Shown one piece after another: positions 26,933 to 35,406 of a DNA stretch of 64,000 bases. Position numbers and translations under genes: made by a program. Where the stretch lies: NCBI GenBank assembly GCA_018433765.1, contig JAHDQO010000007.1:186001-250000 (forward strand). Direction: 5' to 3'. The stretch comes from Tissierellales bacterium. GTDB lineage: Bacteria; Bacillota; Clostridia; Tissierellales; Sedimentibacteraceae. Position 1 is the first letter of the stretch. Every line of letters begins with the position of its first letter. The notes under the pieces are model-generated. The model did no database searches and was not told the origin of the DNA. It saw only the letters and a program-made list of their open reading frames with translations.

Positions 26933-27250
26933 AATTATTCCTCCTTAACGACTATTAATTAAATTAGTTTTATAGAAATTATACTGTTTTGAAAACCTTT
27001 TCTCACTCCTTTCACTATAACATGTTTTTACATATATAAGTAATTTTAGCTATTAATAATTAATTGATATTTTAATAATATACATACTTTTATACTAAAT
27101 TTAGTATTTTATTAATTATACATCTATTTTATTTTGCAGTCAATATATTTATATCATATATAATACTTTTTTGTGTATAGTTATCGTTTGCTTTTTGTTT
27201 TATATACTATTTTTAGTAATTTTATTTTGTAAATTGTTTTAATAAAAAAA
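26933..27250. other. Intergenic region upstream of the aldehyde dehydrogenase/reductase operon
   Basis: About 320 nt, very AT-rich. It should carry the promoter and the operator of the HTH-cupin regulator, but no box pair or inverted repeat stands out clearly enough to call. Confidence 0.4.
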
Positions 27251-27290
27251 GTCCTTAAACTTGCTTCACTATGAGCAAATTTAAGGACTT
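27251..27290 (-). terminator. Terminator of the HTH-cupin regulator gene
   Basis: Long stem GTCCTTAAACTTGCT (27251-27265) with AGCAAATTTAAGGAC (27274-27288), one mismatch, followed on the minus strand by TTTTTTTATT. Confidence 0.9.
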
Positions 27291-27297
27291 ATAAACT

Positions 27298-27864
27298 TTA
27301 TTTTATTTTCGTTCCATATGGTGGGCTATTAATAAGAAAGTATTCAACTGATTGGTTTTCAGTATACATAATATGTTCTACATTTGATTTATATAATACT
27401 GAATCGCCAGTACTCAATAAATATTCGTTGTCTCCTACTACTACATTAAGTTTACCTTTTATAATATGTATAAACTCTTCTCCTTTTTCGTGATGGTGCA
27501 ATTTCTTTTCTGTTGGTGTATTAGGTGGTTGTTTAACTATAGATATTTGTAAGTTTTGAGAGTTACTATTGGTTAAAATTTGAAAGCTAATACCGTCTTC
27601 TGTTGATATTACATCCTTATCATCCTTGCGAATTAATATTGTATCTTCCCCGTTCTCTTCACTAAAGAAATGAATTATATCTACATTAAAATAAGCTGAC
27701 AATCTCTGCAAGTTGTTAATAGTAATTGAGTGTTTTCCATTTTCTAATCCAGATAAATAAGAATAACTCATATTAGTATCTTCTGCTAGTTGTTTAAGAG
27801 ATATTTTCTTTATTTTCCTAAGTCTTCTTAATTTATTACCTATATCTACTTGTCTTTCTATCAT
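27298..27864 (-). CDS. XRE-family regulator with C-terminal cupin domain
   Basis: 188 residues. Helix-turn-helix at about 10-65 (KISLKQLAEDTNMSYSYLSGLENGKHS), then a cupin at about 110-180 (HHHEKGEEFIHIIKGKLNVVVGDNEY, with the metal-binding-type HHH). Regulators of this architecture (PuuR, SinR-cupin) control amine, polyamine and amino acid catabolism, with the cupin sensing a small ligand. It lies just upstream of the aldehyde dehydrogenase/permease/Grd-type operon in the same direction but has its own terminator, so it is the probable local regulator. RBS GAGGTGAATA. Confidence 0.88.
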   Translation of the reverse strand: MIERQVDIGNKLRRLRKIKKISLKQLAEDTNMSYSYLSGLENGKHSITINNLQRLSAYFNVDIIHFFSEENGEDTILIRKDDKDVISTEDGISFQILTNSNSQNLQISIVKQPPNTPTEKKLHHHEKGEEFIHIIKGKLNVVVGDNEYLLSTGDSVLYKSNVEHIMYTENQSVEYFLINSPPYGTKIK

Positions 27865-27972
27865 TATTCACCTCATATATATTTAATAATTATATTATAT
27901 ATAGTATCTTTACTTTTTTCAATAAATAAATACTGTTTTAATAATATTTTAATCAGCTTAAAAATATTGATC

Positions 27973-27987
27973 TTTTGATTATCAAAA
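27973..27987. promoter_or_regulatory. Palindrome TTTTGATTATCAAAA, candidate FabT-type operator
   Basis: Perfect 7-1-7 palindrome 8 nt upstream of the -35 box of the fatty acid synthesis operon. It resembles the TTTGATTATCAAA-type site of the MarR-family regulator FabT known from streptococci. No fabT gene is in the window. Confidence 0.6.
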
Positions 27988-27994
27988 TTTTATA

Positions 27995-28023
27995 TTGACA
28001 AATAATTGAATTTTAATTATACT
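27995..28023 (+). promoter_or_regulatory. Sigma-A promoter of the fab operon
   Basis: TTGACA (27995-28000), 17-nt spacer, TATACT (28018-28023). The start of transcription would fall about 45 nt before the acpP start codon, inside the second operator-like site. Confidence 0.85.
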
Positions 28024-28035
28024 TTGTATGTCAAA
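28023..28035. promoter_or_regulatory. Second FabT-like site overlapping the transcription start
   Basis: TTTGTATGTCAAA matches the central 13 nt of the upstream palindrome at 10 positions and directly follows the -10 box, the expected place for a repressor operator. Confidence 0.45.
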
Positions 28036-28074
28036 CTATTTGTTTTTCTAATTTATATTAAGGAGGTATATAAA

Positions 28075-28320
28075 ATGACTTTAAATAAAGTTATATCAAT
28101 TCTTGAAGAGGAACTAGGTGTAGAGGCTGACGAAATTACACCAGAAAGCAATTTAAAAGAGGATTTAGATGCAGATTCACTTGACCTAGTAGAGCTTGTT
28201 ATGCAGCTTGAAGAAGAATTTAGTATCAAAATTAAAGAAGAAGATTATCCTAAATTAGCAACTGTTAAAAATATTGTTGATTTTATAGAGTTGAAAAAGA
28301 ACACGACTATTGAAGCTTAA
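28075..28320 (+). CDS. acpP: Acyl carrier protein
   Basis: 81 residues from ATG 28075, which has AAGGAGG 8 nt upstream; an earlier in-frame ATG at 28006 lies before the predicted transcription start and is rejected. The phosphopantetheine attachment Ser is in DLDADSLDLVELVM (about residue 37). It is acidic, as usual. It carries growing acyl chains and is the first gene of the fab operon. Confidence 0.96.
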   Translation: MTLNKVISILEEELGVEADEITPESNLKEDLDADSLDLVELVMQLEEEFSIKIKEEDYPKLATVKNIVDFIELKKNTTIEA

Positions 28321-28354
28321 TGCTTTAATAGTCATTTAACTTAGGAGAAATAAT

Positions 28355-29326
28355 ATGCTTAATACTAGAATAAATAATATATTAAATATTAAATATCCAA
28401 TTATACAAGGAGGCATGGCATGGATTTCTGAATCCAGCCTTGCTGCATCTGTATCAAATGCAGGAGGCCTTGGTGTTATTGCTGCAGGAAATGCTCCTCC
28501 TGATTGGCTCAGAGAAGAAATAACTAAAATAAAAAAGTTAACTAATAAGCCATTTGGAGTTAACATAATGTTAATGAGCCCTTATGCTGAAGAAATAAGC
28601 AACGTAGTCATTGAAGAAAATGTACCTATCGTAATAACTGGTGCTGGTAATCCAGGTAAATATTTAACCAAATGGAAAGAAAACAACATAATTGTTATGC
28701 CAGTTGTTCCTACAGTTACTCTTGCTATTAGACTAGAAAGATTAGGTGTTGATGCTATTATTTGTGAAGGTACAGAAGCTGGAGGACATGTCGGCGAATT
28801 AACGACAATGGCATTAGTACCTCAAGTAGTTGATGCTGTTAATGTACCTGTTATCTCAGCAGGAGGAATAGCAGATGGTAGAGGTTTGACAGCTGTATTA
28901 TGTCTTGGAGCTGAAGGTGTACAAATAGGTACAAGATTTCTTTCTGCAAAAGAATGTAATGTTCATGAAAATTATAAGAAAAAAATAATAAATTCTAAAG
29001 ACACAGATACAATGGTTACGGGAAGAAAAACCGGTCATCCTGTTAGAGTAATGAAAAATAAACTATCAAGAAAATATAAGGAACTAGACAAGTTAAATGC
29101 TCCTGTTGAAGATTATGAAAAATTAGGTCAAGGAGCTCTATATAAAGCAGCTATTCAAGGTGATATAGATTATGGATCTGTAATGGCTGGTCAAATAGCT
29201 GGACTTGTTAAGAAAGAACAAAGTTCTAAAGAAATAATAGAAGACTTAATTAAAGATACCGAAAATTCAACAAGTAATTTATTAAGATTGTTTAATCCTA
29301 ACTATAAGGAGGCATGCAATGAATAA
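28355..29326 (+). CDS. fabK: Enoyl-[acyl-carrier-protein] reductase II
   Basis: 323 residues. FMN-dependent TIM-barrel reductase related to 2-nitropropane dioxygenase. Signatures: YPIIQGGMAWISESSLAASV at the N-terminus, ICEGTEAGGHVGE with the catalytic-region His, and VISAGGIADGRG plus GAEGVQIGTRFL for FMN phosphate binding. It catalyses the last reduction in each elongation cycle and replaces FabI. The start ATG lies 34 nt after acpP with AGGAGA. Its end overlaps fabD by 8 nt. Confidence 0.95.
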   Translation: MLNTRINNILNIKYPIIQGGMAWISESSLAASVSNAGGLGVIAAGNAPPDWLREEITKIKKLTNKPFGVNIMLMSPYAEEISNVVIEENVPIVITGAGNPGKYLTKWKENNIIVMPVVPTVTLAIRLERLGVDAIICEGTEAGGHVGELTTMALVPQVVDAVNVPVISAGGIADGRGLTAVLCLGAEGVQIGTRFLSAKECNVHENYKKKIINSKDTDTMVTGRKTGHPVRVMKNKLSRKYKELDKLNAPVEDYEKLGQGALYKAAIQGDIDYGSVMAGQIAGLVKKEQSSKEIIEDLIKDTENSTSNLLRLFNPNYKEACNE

Positions 29327-30260
29327 AATAGCTTTTGTTTTCCCGGGTCAAGGAGCACAATATACTGAAATGGGAAAAGAATTTTATGATAATTTTGAAA
29401 TAAGTAAAAATATCTTTGATAAATCAAATGAAATATTAGGTTTTGATTTAAAAAGTATTTGTTTCAATAATCCTGACAATAAGCTTAATCTGACTAAAAT
29501 AACCCAACCAGCTATACTTACTGTAAGTATAGCAATATTGGAAGTATTAAAGCAGTATAACATTAAGCCTGATGTAACTGCTGGTCTTAGTTTAGGAGAA
29601 TACTCTTCATTAGTATGCGCAAAATCTATGGATTTTGAAACAGCTGTTAAACTTGTATATAAACGAGGTACATATATGCAAGAAGCAGTTCCAGTAGGTA
29701 AGGGTGCTATGGCTGCTTTAATAGGTCTTAACAGAAAAGATGTTTTAAATCTATGCAGCGAAGTTAGTAAATTTGGTATTATAGAGCCTGCTAATTTTAA
29801 CTGTCCTTCTCAAATTGTTATTGGCGGTGAAACAAAAACTATTGACATAGCATGTGAAAAAGCTGTAGATTTTGGAGCAAAAAGAGCTGTTAAACTTGCA
29901 GTTAGCGCTCCGTTTCATACATCCATGCTTAAACCTGCTGGTAATAGACTGAAAAATGACTTAGATAATATAAACTTTAAAGAACTAGAAATACCGGTAG
30001 TAGCTAATGTTACTGGTGAATATATAACTGATAAAAATAGCATCAATAAATTATTAGAAATGCAAGTATATAATCCTGTATTATGGGAAGATAGTATAAA
30101 AAAAATGATAGATAATGGAGTAGATACTTTTATTGAAATAGGACCTGGAAAAACTCTATGCAGCTTTATTAAGAAAATTGATAAATCTGTTACTTCATAT
30201 AATATTGAAAATATTAAAACATTAGAGAAAGTATTAAAAAAGCTGGAGGTTGATTTTTAA
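29319..30260 (+). CDS. fabD: Malonyl-CoA:ACP transacylase
   Basis: 313 residues. KIAFVFPGQGAQYTEMGKEF at the N-terminus, the catalytic Ser in AGLSLGEYSSLV (about residue 90), and His in SAPFHTSML (about 200) complete the dyad. It loads malonyl groups on ACP. SD AAGGAGG is inside the end of fabK and the stop overlaps the fabG start (TAATG), so translation is coupled on both sides. Confidence 0.96.
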   Translation: MNKIAFVFPGQGAQYTEMGKEFYDNFEISKNIFDKSNEILGFDLKSICFNNPDNKLNLTKITQPAILTVSIAILEVLKQYNIKPDVTAGLSLGEYSSLVCAKSMDFETAVKLVYKRGTYMQEAVPVGKGAMAALIGLNRKDVLNLCSEVSKFGIIEPANFNCPSQIVIGGETKTIDIACEKAVDFGAKRAVKLAVSAPFHTSMLKPAGNRLKNDLDNINFKELEIPVVANVTGEYITDKNSINKLLEMQVYNPVLWEDSIKKMIDNGVDTFIEIGPGKTLCSFIKKIDKSVTSYNIENIKTLEKVLKKLEVDF

Positions 30261-30997
30261 TGAATGCTAAAACAGCTATAATTACTGGTGCATCCGGAGG
30301 TATTGGAACTGCAATAGCTAGAAAATTAAATTTATTAGGATATAATCTAGTGTTAAATTATAGAAAGAACAAAGATATTGTTGAAAATTTAATAAAAAGC
30401 TTCGATAATAAAGAAACTCAAAATTTAATTGTAAAAGCTGACATTTCTGTATTTGAAGAAGCTAAATTACTAATAAATGAAGCTATTAAGGAATTTAATA
30501 CTATTGATGTTCTTGTTAATAACGCTGGTATTACAAAGGATAATTTAATTTTACTCATGTCAGAAGATGATTTTGATTCAGTAATTAATACAAATTTAAA
30601 AGGAACTTTTAATTGTATTAAGCATGTGAGTAAAAAAATGGTCAAACAAAAGCATGGACGCATAATAAATATTTCTTCGGTTGTTGCATTGTCTGGAAAT
30701 GCAGGACAATCTAACTATTGTTCATCAAAGGCTGGCATTATTGGCATGACAAAATCTCTTGCTAAAGAATTAGCACGTAAAAACATCTTAGTTAATGCTG
30801 TTGCACCGGGGTTTATTGAAACCAAAATGACATCAAACTTAAGTGACAGCGTAAAATCAGAAATGCTAAAAAATATTCCTTTAAATAAATTTGGCAGTCC
30901 TGATGATATCGCAAATACTGTTGAATTTTTAGTGTCAAAAAATTCATCTTATATTACAGGACAGGTAATATCGGTAAATGGCGGACTGTATATGTAA
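30260..30997 (+). CDS. fabG: 3-oxoacyl-[ACP] reductase
   Basis: 245 residues, short-chain dehydrogenase. Cofactor motif ITGASGGIGTAIA, NNAG in LVNNAGITKDN, and the Ser-Tyr-Lys triad in INISSVVALSG and SNYCSSKAG. The NADPH-dependent second step of the elongation cycle. It is coupled to fabD. The 92 nt to fabF are mostly an AT-rich, low-complexity stretch (about 30998-31040) that starts right after the stop codon. Confidence 0.95.
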   Translation: MNAKTAIITGASGGIGTAIARKLNLLGYNLVLNYRKNKDIVENLIKSFDNKETQNLIVKADISVFEEAKLLINEAIKEFNTIDVLVNNAGITKDNLILLMSEDDFDSVINTNLKGTFNCIKHVSKKMVKQKHGRIINISSVVALSGNAGQSNYCSSKAGIIGMTKSLAKELARKNILVNAVAPGFIETKMTSNLSDSVKSEMLKNIPLNKFGSPDDIANTVEFLVSKNSSYITGQVISVNGGLYM

Positions 30998-31089
30998 ATA
31001 TAAATTAAAAATTTAAAATGTAAAAATAAAAATTAATAAATAATCACAGAATTTGTTACACTGATTATTTTGAGAGGAGTGAATTTTTT

Positions 31090-32340
31090 ATGAAAAAAAG
31101 AGTTGTTGTTACAGGTATGGGAGTAGTATCTCCTATTGGTAATGATTTAGATACTTTTTGGAGTAGTATTAAAAAAGGTGTATGCGGTATAGATCATATT
31201 CAATCTATTGATACATCAGAATATACTGTTACAGTTGCAGGTGAAATAAAGAATTTTGATCCAAAAATGTATATGGACAGAAAAGAAGCAAAAAGGCAGG
31301 ATCGTTTTTGCCAGTTTTCTATAGCTGCTTCTCAAATGGCTGTAAATGATGCAAATATTGATTTAAATAACATTAATAAGGAAAGATTTGGTGTTATTGT
31401 TGGTAGCGGTGTAGGAGGTATGTTAACAGTTGAAAACCAGATGAAAAAGCTTTACGAAAAAGGTCCTAGTAAAGTTTCTCCTTTCTTTGTTCCAATGATG
31501 ATATCTAATATGGCATCAGGTTTAATAGCTATTAAGTTCGGTGCTCAAGGTATTAATTATGGAATAGTTACTGCATGTGCAACTGGTGCAAATGCAATAG
31601 GTGAAGCATTTAAAAAAATCCAATACGATGATTGTGATATTATTTTAGCAGGTGGTGCAGAAGCTTCTATTACACCTTTATCTGTTGCAGGTTTCGCTTC
31701 AATGACTGCACTTTGCAGTTCAGATGATATAACACGTGCTTCAATACCTTTTGATAAAAAAAGAAGTGGCTTCGTAATGTCTGAAGGCTCAGGTATAGTT
31801 GTACTTGAATCATATGAACATGCAATTAAAAGGAATGCTAAAATATATGCTGAAATAGTCGGTTATGGAGCAACTTGTGATGCTTATCATATTACTGCAC
31901 CAGAGCCAAACGGATTAGGTGCTGCAAGAGCTATGAAAAACGCCATAGAAAGCGCAAATATATCAATTGATGATATAGATTATATAAATGCTCATGGAAC
32001 TAGCACGCCTCATAATGATAAATTTGAAACTAAAGCAATCAAGAAAGCTTTTGGAGATAGAGCTTATGATATTCCAATAAGTTCAACTAAATCTATGACT
32101 GGTCATATGATGGGCGCAGCAGGTACTATTGAATCAATTGTATGTTCTAAAGCTCTTCAAGAAGGATTCATACCTGCAACTATTGGATATAAAGAACCTG
32201 ACCCAGATTGTGATCTTGATTATGTTCCTAATACAGGTAGAAACAAAGACATTAAATATGCATTATCTAACTCATTAGGCTTTGGAGGACATAACGCATC
32301 ATTAATATTTAAAAAATATATTAAAGAAGAGGATATGTAA
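31090..32340 (+). CDS. fabF: 3-oxoacyl-[ACP] synthase II
   Basis: 416 residues, thiolase fold. Catalytic Cys in VTACATGANAIG (about 163), His in NAHGTSTPHND (about 303) and His in STKSMTGHMMGAAG (about 340). It condenses malonyl-ACP with the growing chain. RBS GAGAGGAG; the stop overlaps the fabZ start. No fabH, accBCD or regulatory gene is present between 28 and 33 kb, so initiation and malonyl-CoA supply must be encoded elsewhere. Confidence 0.96.
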   Translation: MKKRVVVTGMGVVSPIGNDLDTFWSSIKKGVCGIDHIQSIDTSEYTVTVAGEIKNFDPKMYMDRKEAKRQDRFCQFSIAASQMAVNDANIDLNNINKERFGVIVGSGVGGMLTVENQMKKLYEKGPSKVSPFFVPMMISNMASGLIAIKFGAQGINYGIVTACATGANAIGEAFKKIQYDDCDIILAGGAEASITPLSVAGFASMTALCSSDDITRASIPFDKKRSGFVMSEGSGIVVLESYEHAIKRNAKIYAEIVGYGATCDAYHITAPEPNGLGAARAMKNAIESANISIDDIDYINAHGTSTPHNDKFETKAIKKAFGDRAYDIPISSTKSMTGHMMGAAGTIESIVCSKALQEGFIPATIGYKEPDPDCDLDYVPNTGRNKDIKYALSNSLGFGGHNASLIFKKYIKEEDM

Positions 32341-32768
32341 TGGTTCTTGATATAACAGATATTCAAAAAATTATTCCACATAGATACCCCTTTCTTTTAA
32401 TTGACAAAATAATAGAATTAGACAAAGGCGAAAAAGCAATTGGAATTAAGAGTGTATCTATGAATGAATATTTTTTCCAGGGACATTTTCCGAATAATCC
32501 TGTTATGCCCGGTGTATTAATCATTGAAGCTCTCGCTCAAACCGGTGCTGTTGCTATTTTATCTTTAGATGAATTTAAAAGTAAAACAGCATATTTTGGA
32601 GGAATTAAAAAAGCAAAATTTAGAAAGAAAGTTGTCCCTGGAGATACTTTAAAATTAGTAGTTGAAATTAAAAATTGGAAAGGTTCTTTTGGATTTGGTT
32701 CTGCTATCGCATATGTTGATGATGAAATAGCTGCTGAAGCAGAACTTATGTTTGCAGTAGGAGAATAA
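32340..32768 (+). CDS. fabZ: 3-hydroxyacyl-[ACP] dehydratase
   Basis: 142 residues, hot-dog fold. IQKIIPHRYPFLLIDKI at the N-terminus, the catalytic His in GHFPNNPVMPGVLIIEALAQ, and an N-terminal length typical of FabZ. It dehydrates 3-hydroxyacyl-ACP. It is the last gene of the operon before a strong terminator. Confidence 0.96.
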   Translation: MVLDITDIQKIIPHRYPFLLIDKIIELDKGEKAIGIKSVSMNEYFFQGHFPNNPVMPGVLIIEALAQTGAVAILSLDEFKSKTAYFGGIKKAKFRKKVVPGDTLKLVVEIKNWKGSFGFGSAIAYVDDEIAAEAELMFAVGE

Positions 32769-32777
32769 ATATTAATG

Positions 32778-32812
32778 GATAGGTGATTTTATACCCTATC
32801 CGTTTTCTTTTA
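32778..32812 (+). terminator. Terminator of the fab operon
   Basis: Stem GGATAGG (32778-32784) with CCTATCC (32795-32801) followed by GTTTTCTTTT. It also separates the convergent DUF554 gene. Confidence 0.85.
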
Positions 32813-33487
32813 TTTAAATATAATAAAATAAATAATTGGAATAAATACAGCTGGAAGCATATTGCCTACCTTAATTCGCTTTATATCCAAAAAATTTAGT
32901 CCTATTGCCATGATAAGAACTCCACCTACTGCTGTCATCTCATTAACAGTAACTTCTGTTAAAATTGATTTAAGCACTCCTGCTAATAGCGTTATAGTTC
33001 CTTGATAAATAAAAACACTAACACTTGATAATAAAACTCCTATACCAAGAGTTGATGCCATAGTAATAGCTGTAATCCCATCTAGTACAGACTTAGTATA
33101 AAGTATTTCGTGATTACCTGTAAGACCACTTTGTATAGAACCAACTATAGCCATAGAACCAATACAATAAATAAGTGTACAAGTAACAAATCCTTTTGCT
33201 AAACCAGTATTAGAATTGAAAAATTTATTTTCTAATTTCTCACCTAACTTATCTAGTCTGTTTTCTATACCTAACATTTCTCCTATTAAAGTACCCACGA
33301 GTATGCTGATAACTAGTAAAATCAAATTTTCACCCTGTAATCCTAATTTAATACCTATAATTATAACAGCTAATGCTACACCTTTTAGCAATGATTCTGC
33401 ATATTTCTCGGGAATAAAATTTTTAAAGATACAGCCCAGCAAGCTTCCTAATATTATTGCTCCCGCATTAACAATTGTGCCCAACAT
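32810..33487 (-). CDS. DUF554-family membrane protein
   Basis: 225 residues with about six or seven hydrophobic helices. The N-terminus MLGTIVNAGAIILGSLLG, followed by GVALAVIIIGIKLGLQG and the MAIVGSIQSGLTGNHEILYTKS loop, is the signature of this family (YdfK in Bacillus). Its function is not established; a transport role is only inferred from topology. RBS GGAGGCAATAA. Monocistronic, convergent with the fab operon and downstream of hcp. Confidence 0.85.
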   Translation of the reverse strand: MLGTIVNAGAIILGSLLGCIFKNFIPEKYAESLLKGVALAVIIIGIKLGLQGENLILLVISILVGTLIGEMLGIENRLDKLGEKLENKFFNSNTGLAKGFVTCTLIYCIGSMAIVGSIQSGLTGNHEILYTKSVLDGITAITMASTLGIGVLLSSVSVFIYQGTITLLAGVLKSILTEVTVNEMTAVGGVLIMAIGLNFLDIKRIKVGNMLPAVFIPIIYFIIFK

Positions 33488-33545
33488 CTTTTATTGCCTC
33501 CTAAAGTCTTTGAATTTTGTTTCTTTTGATTATATAGGCAATAAA

Positions 33546-33579
33546 AATAAACGTCAAGATTTACTTCTTAACGCTTATT
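33546..33579 (-). terminator. Possible terminator of hcp
   Basis: Arms AATAAACGTCAAG (33546-33558) and CTTAACGCTTATT (33567-33579) pair with two mismatches; weakly supported. Confidence 0.4.
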
Positions 33580-33591
33580 TAATCATAGTTT

Positions 33592-35235
33592 TTATCCCAA
33601 TATTGTCTTCAAATCCTGTTCTGGTGTTGATATTGGTTTTAAACCAAATTTATCTACTAATACTTGAAGTATATTTGGCGTTATAAAAGCCGGAAGTGTA
33701 GGACCTAAGCGTATATCTTTTATACCTAGAGATAATAGTGTAAGTAATATACCTACAGCTTTTTGTTCATACCATGAAAGAATTAAAGAAAGAGGTAAAT
33801 CATTTACATCACAATCAAATGCTTCTGCCAAAGCTATAGCAACCTTAATAGCTGAATATGAATCGCTGCATTGACCGACATCTAAAACTTTTGGAAAACC
33901 GGCTACAGAACCTAAATCCAATTTATTAAATCTGAATTTTCCACATGCTAAAGTCAATATTATAGTATCATCAGGTGTTTTTTGAGCTAATTCAGTATAG
34001 TAGTTTCTTCCAGGCTTAGCTCCATCACATCCACCTATAAGGAATATATGTTTTATTTTTCCTTGCTTTACCGCACTTATTATTTCACCAGCATGATCAA
34101 GTATTGTTTTATGAGCAAATCCAATAATTATTCTCTTTTCTTGGTCATCTTCCTTAAAGCCACCCAATTCTAGAGCTTTATTAATAACAGGTGTAAAGTC
34201 TTTTTTTCCTCCAATTTCTTCTATATGAGGTGAATCAGCTAAACCTACTATGCTAGTTGTAAAAAGTCTATCATTATAACTAGCTCTTGGTTTTTGAACA
34301 CAATTAGTAGTCATCAGAATGCATCCAGGTATTCCATCAAATTCTTCCTGTTGTTTTTGCCATGCCCCTCCATAATTACCAACTAGATGTTTATATTTCT
34401 TCAATTCTGGATATGCATTTGCTGGCAACATTTCGCAGTGAGTATATATATTTATCCCTTTACCCTTTGTTTGCTCTAGTAAGTTTTTTAAATCTTTTAA
34501 ATCATGACCTGAAACTATAATAAATGGCCCTTTTTTCTTTGTTATTAAAACTTCTGTAGGTTCTGGATTTCCAAAAGTACTTGTTAAAGCATTATCTAGT
34601 AGTTCCATACATTTCAAGTTAATATTTCCTAACTCCATATTTAATTCAAATAAATCATCTACAGTCAAACTATCATTTATAGTGCTTGATAAACCCTTAT
34701 AAAAAAAATTATTTACTTCATCATCAAATTTACCTAATATATATGCATGATGGGCATATGCAGCCATACCCTTAAAGCCATAAATTAAAAGTTCTCTTAA
34801 AGAACGTATATCCATATCTAATTTTTCATCAGACATGATTCCTATATTTTTAGCATCTTCAACCATTTGTTCCATAGTAGCTGGTGCTTTATACTCGGCT
34901 GCTTTAGGTACATTTTCAATTTTACCTGCTGCATTTTTTAACTCTTCCTTTATTTGCTCAGCTTGTTTTATATACTCTACAAATCTTTTTGGATCAAAAT
35001 TTACATTGGTTAAAGTAGCAAACATTGTATCTACCACAAATTTGTTTATTTCACTTCTAATCTTTAAACCTTTTTCTATATTCCTTTGCCCATAAAATCC
35101 TATACCTTTTAATTCGTGAATCAATACATCTTGTAAATTAGCTACAGTAGCATTCTTACCGCATACACCTGATTTTACACATCCTTTACCTCCTAATGTT
35201 TGTTCACATTGATAGCAAAACATATTATTATCCAA
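33592..35235 (-). CDS. hcp: Hydroxylamine reductase / hybrid-cluster protein
   Basis: 547 residues from TTG 35235, which has GAGGAGG 8 nt upstream; the frame extends further back, but the extension has no RBS and lies upstream of the family's MFCYQCEQT N-terminus. The N-terminal cubane cluster ligands are C-x2-C-x8-C-x5-C (CYQCEQTLGGKGCVKSGVC), the form of strict anaerobes. Hybrid-cluster ligand regions IYTHCEMLPANAYPEL, TTNCVQKP, LACGKFRFN and LDVGQCSDSYSA are intact. It acts in nitric oxide/hydroxylamine detoxification and protein trans-nitrosylation. It stands alone, without an hcr reductase gene next to it. Confidence 0.95.
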   Translation of the reverse strand: MDNNMFCYQCEQTLGGKGCVKSGVCGKNATVANLQDVLIHELKGIGFYGQRNIEKGLKIRSEINKFVVDTMFATLTNVNFDPKRFVEYIKQAEQIKEELKNAAGKIENVPKAAEYKAPATMEQMVEDAKNIGIMSDEKLDMDIRSLRELLIYGFKGMAAYAHHAYILGKFDDEVNNFFYKGLSSTINDSLTVDDLFELNMELGNINLKCMELLDNALTSTFGNPEPTEVLITKKKGPFIIVSGHDLKDLKNLLEQTKGKGINIYTHCEMLPANAYPELKKYKHLVGNYGGAWQKQQEEFDGIPGCILMTTNCVQKPRASYNDRLFTTSIVGLADSPHIEEIGGKKDFTPVINKALELGGFKEDDQEKRIIIGFAHKTILDHAGEIISAVKQGKIKHIFLIGGCDGAKPGRNYYTELAQKTPDDTIILTLACGKFRFNKLDLGSVAGFPKVLDVGQCSDSYSAIKVAIALAEAFDCDVNDLPLSLILSWYEQKAVGILLTLLSLGIKDIRLGPTLPAFITPNILQVLVDKFGLKPISTPEQDLKTILG

Positions 35236-35406
35236 ATTTAAAAACCTCCTCTTTTTACATATATTAGTTTTTTCTAAATACATAAATTATATTCACATAT
35301 AAAATATCATTTAAAAAATTATGTATTAAATACAAATTAACTAAATATTATTAAATATAAGGTTGTCTTATAAACAACATCAAACAAATAAAAATAGGAG
35401 GTAAGA

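Noticed and set aside
28006-28074. N-terminally extended acyl carrier protein starting at 28006
   Set aside because: That ATG lies upstream of the predicted transcription start and has no SD; ATG 28075 has AAGGAGG and gives the normal ACP length.
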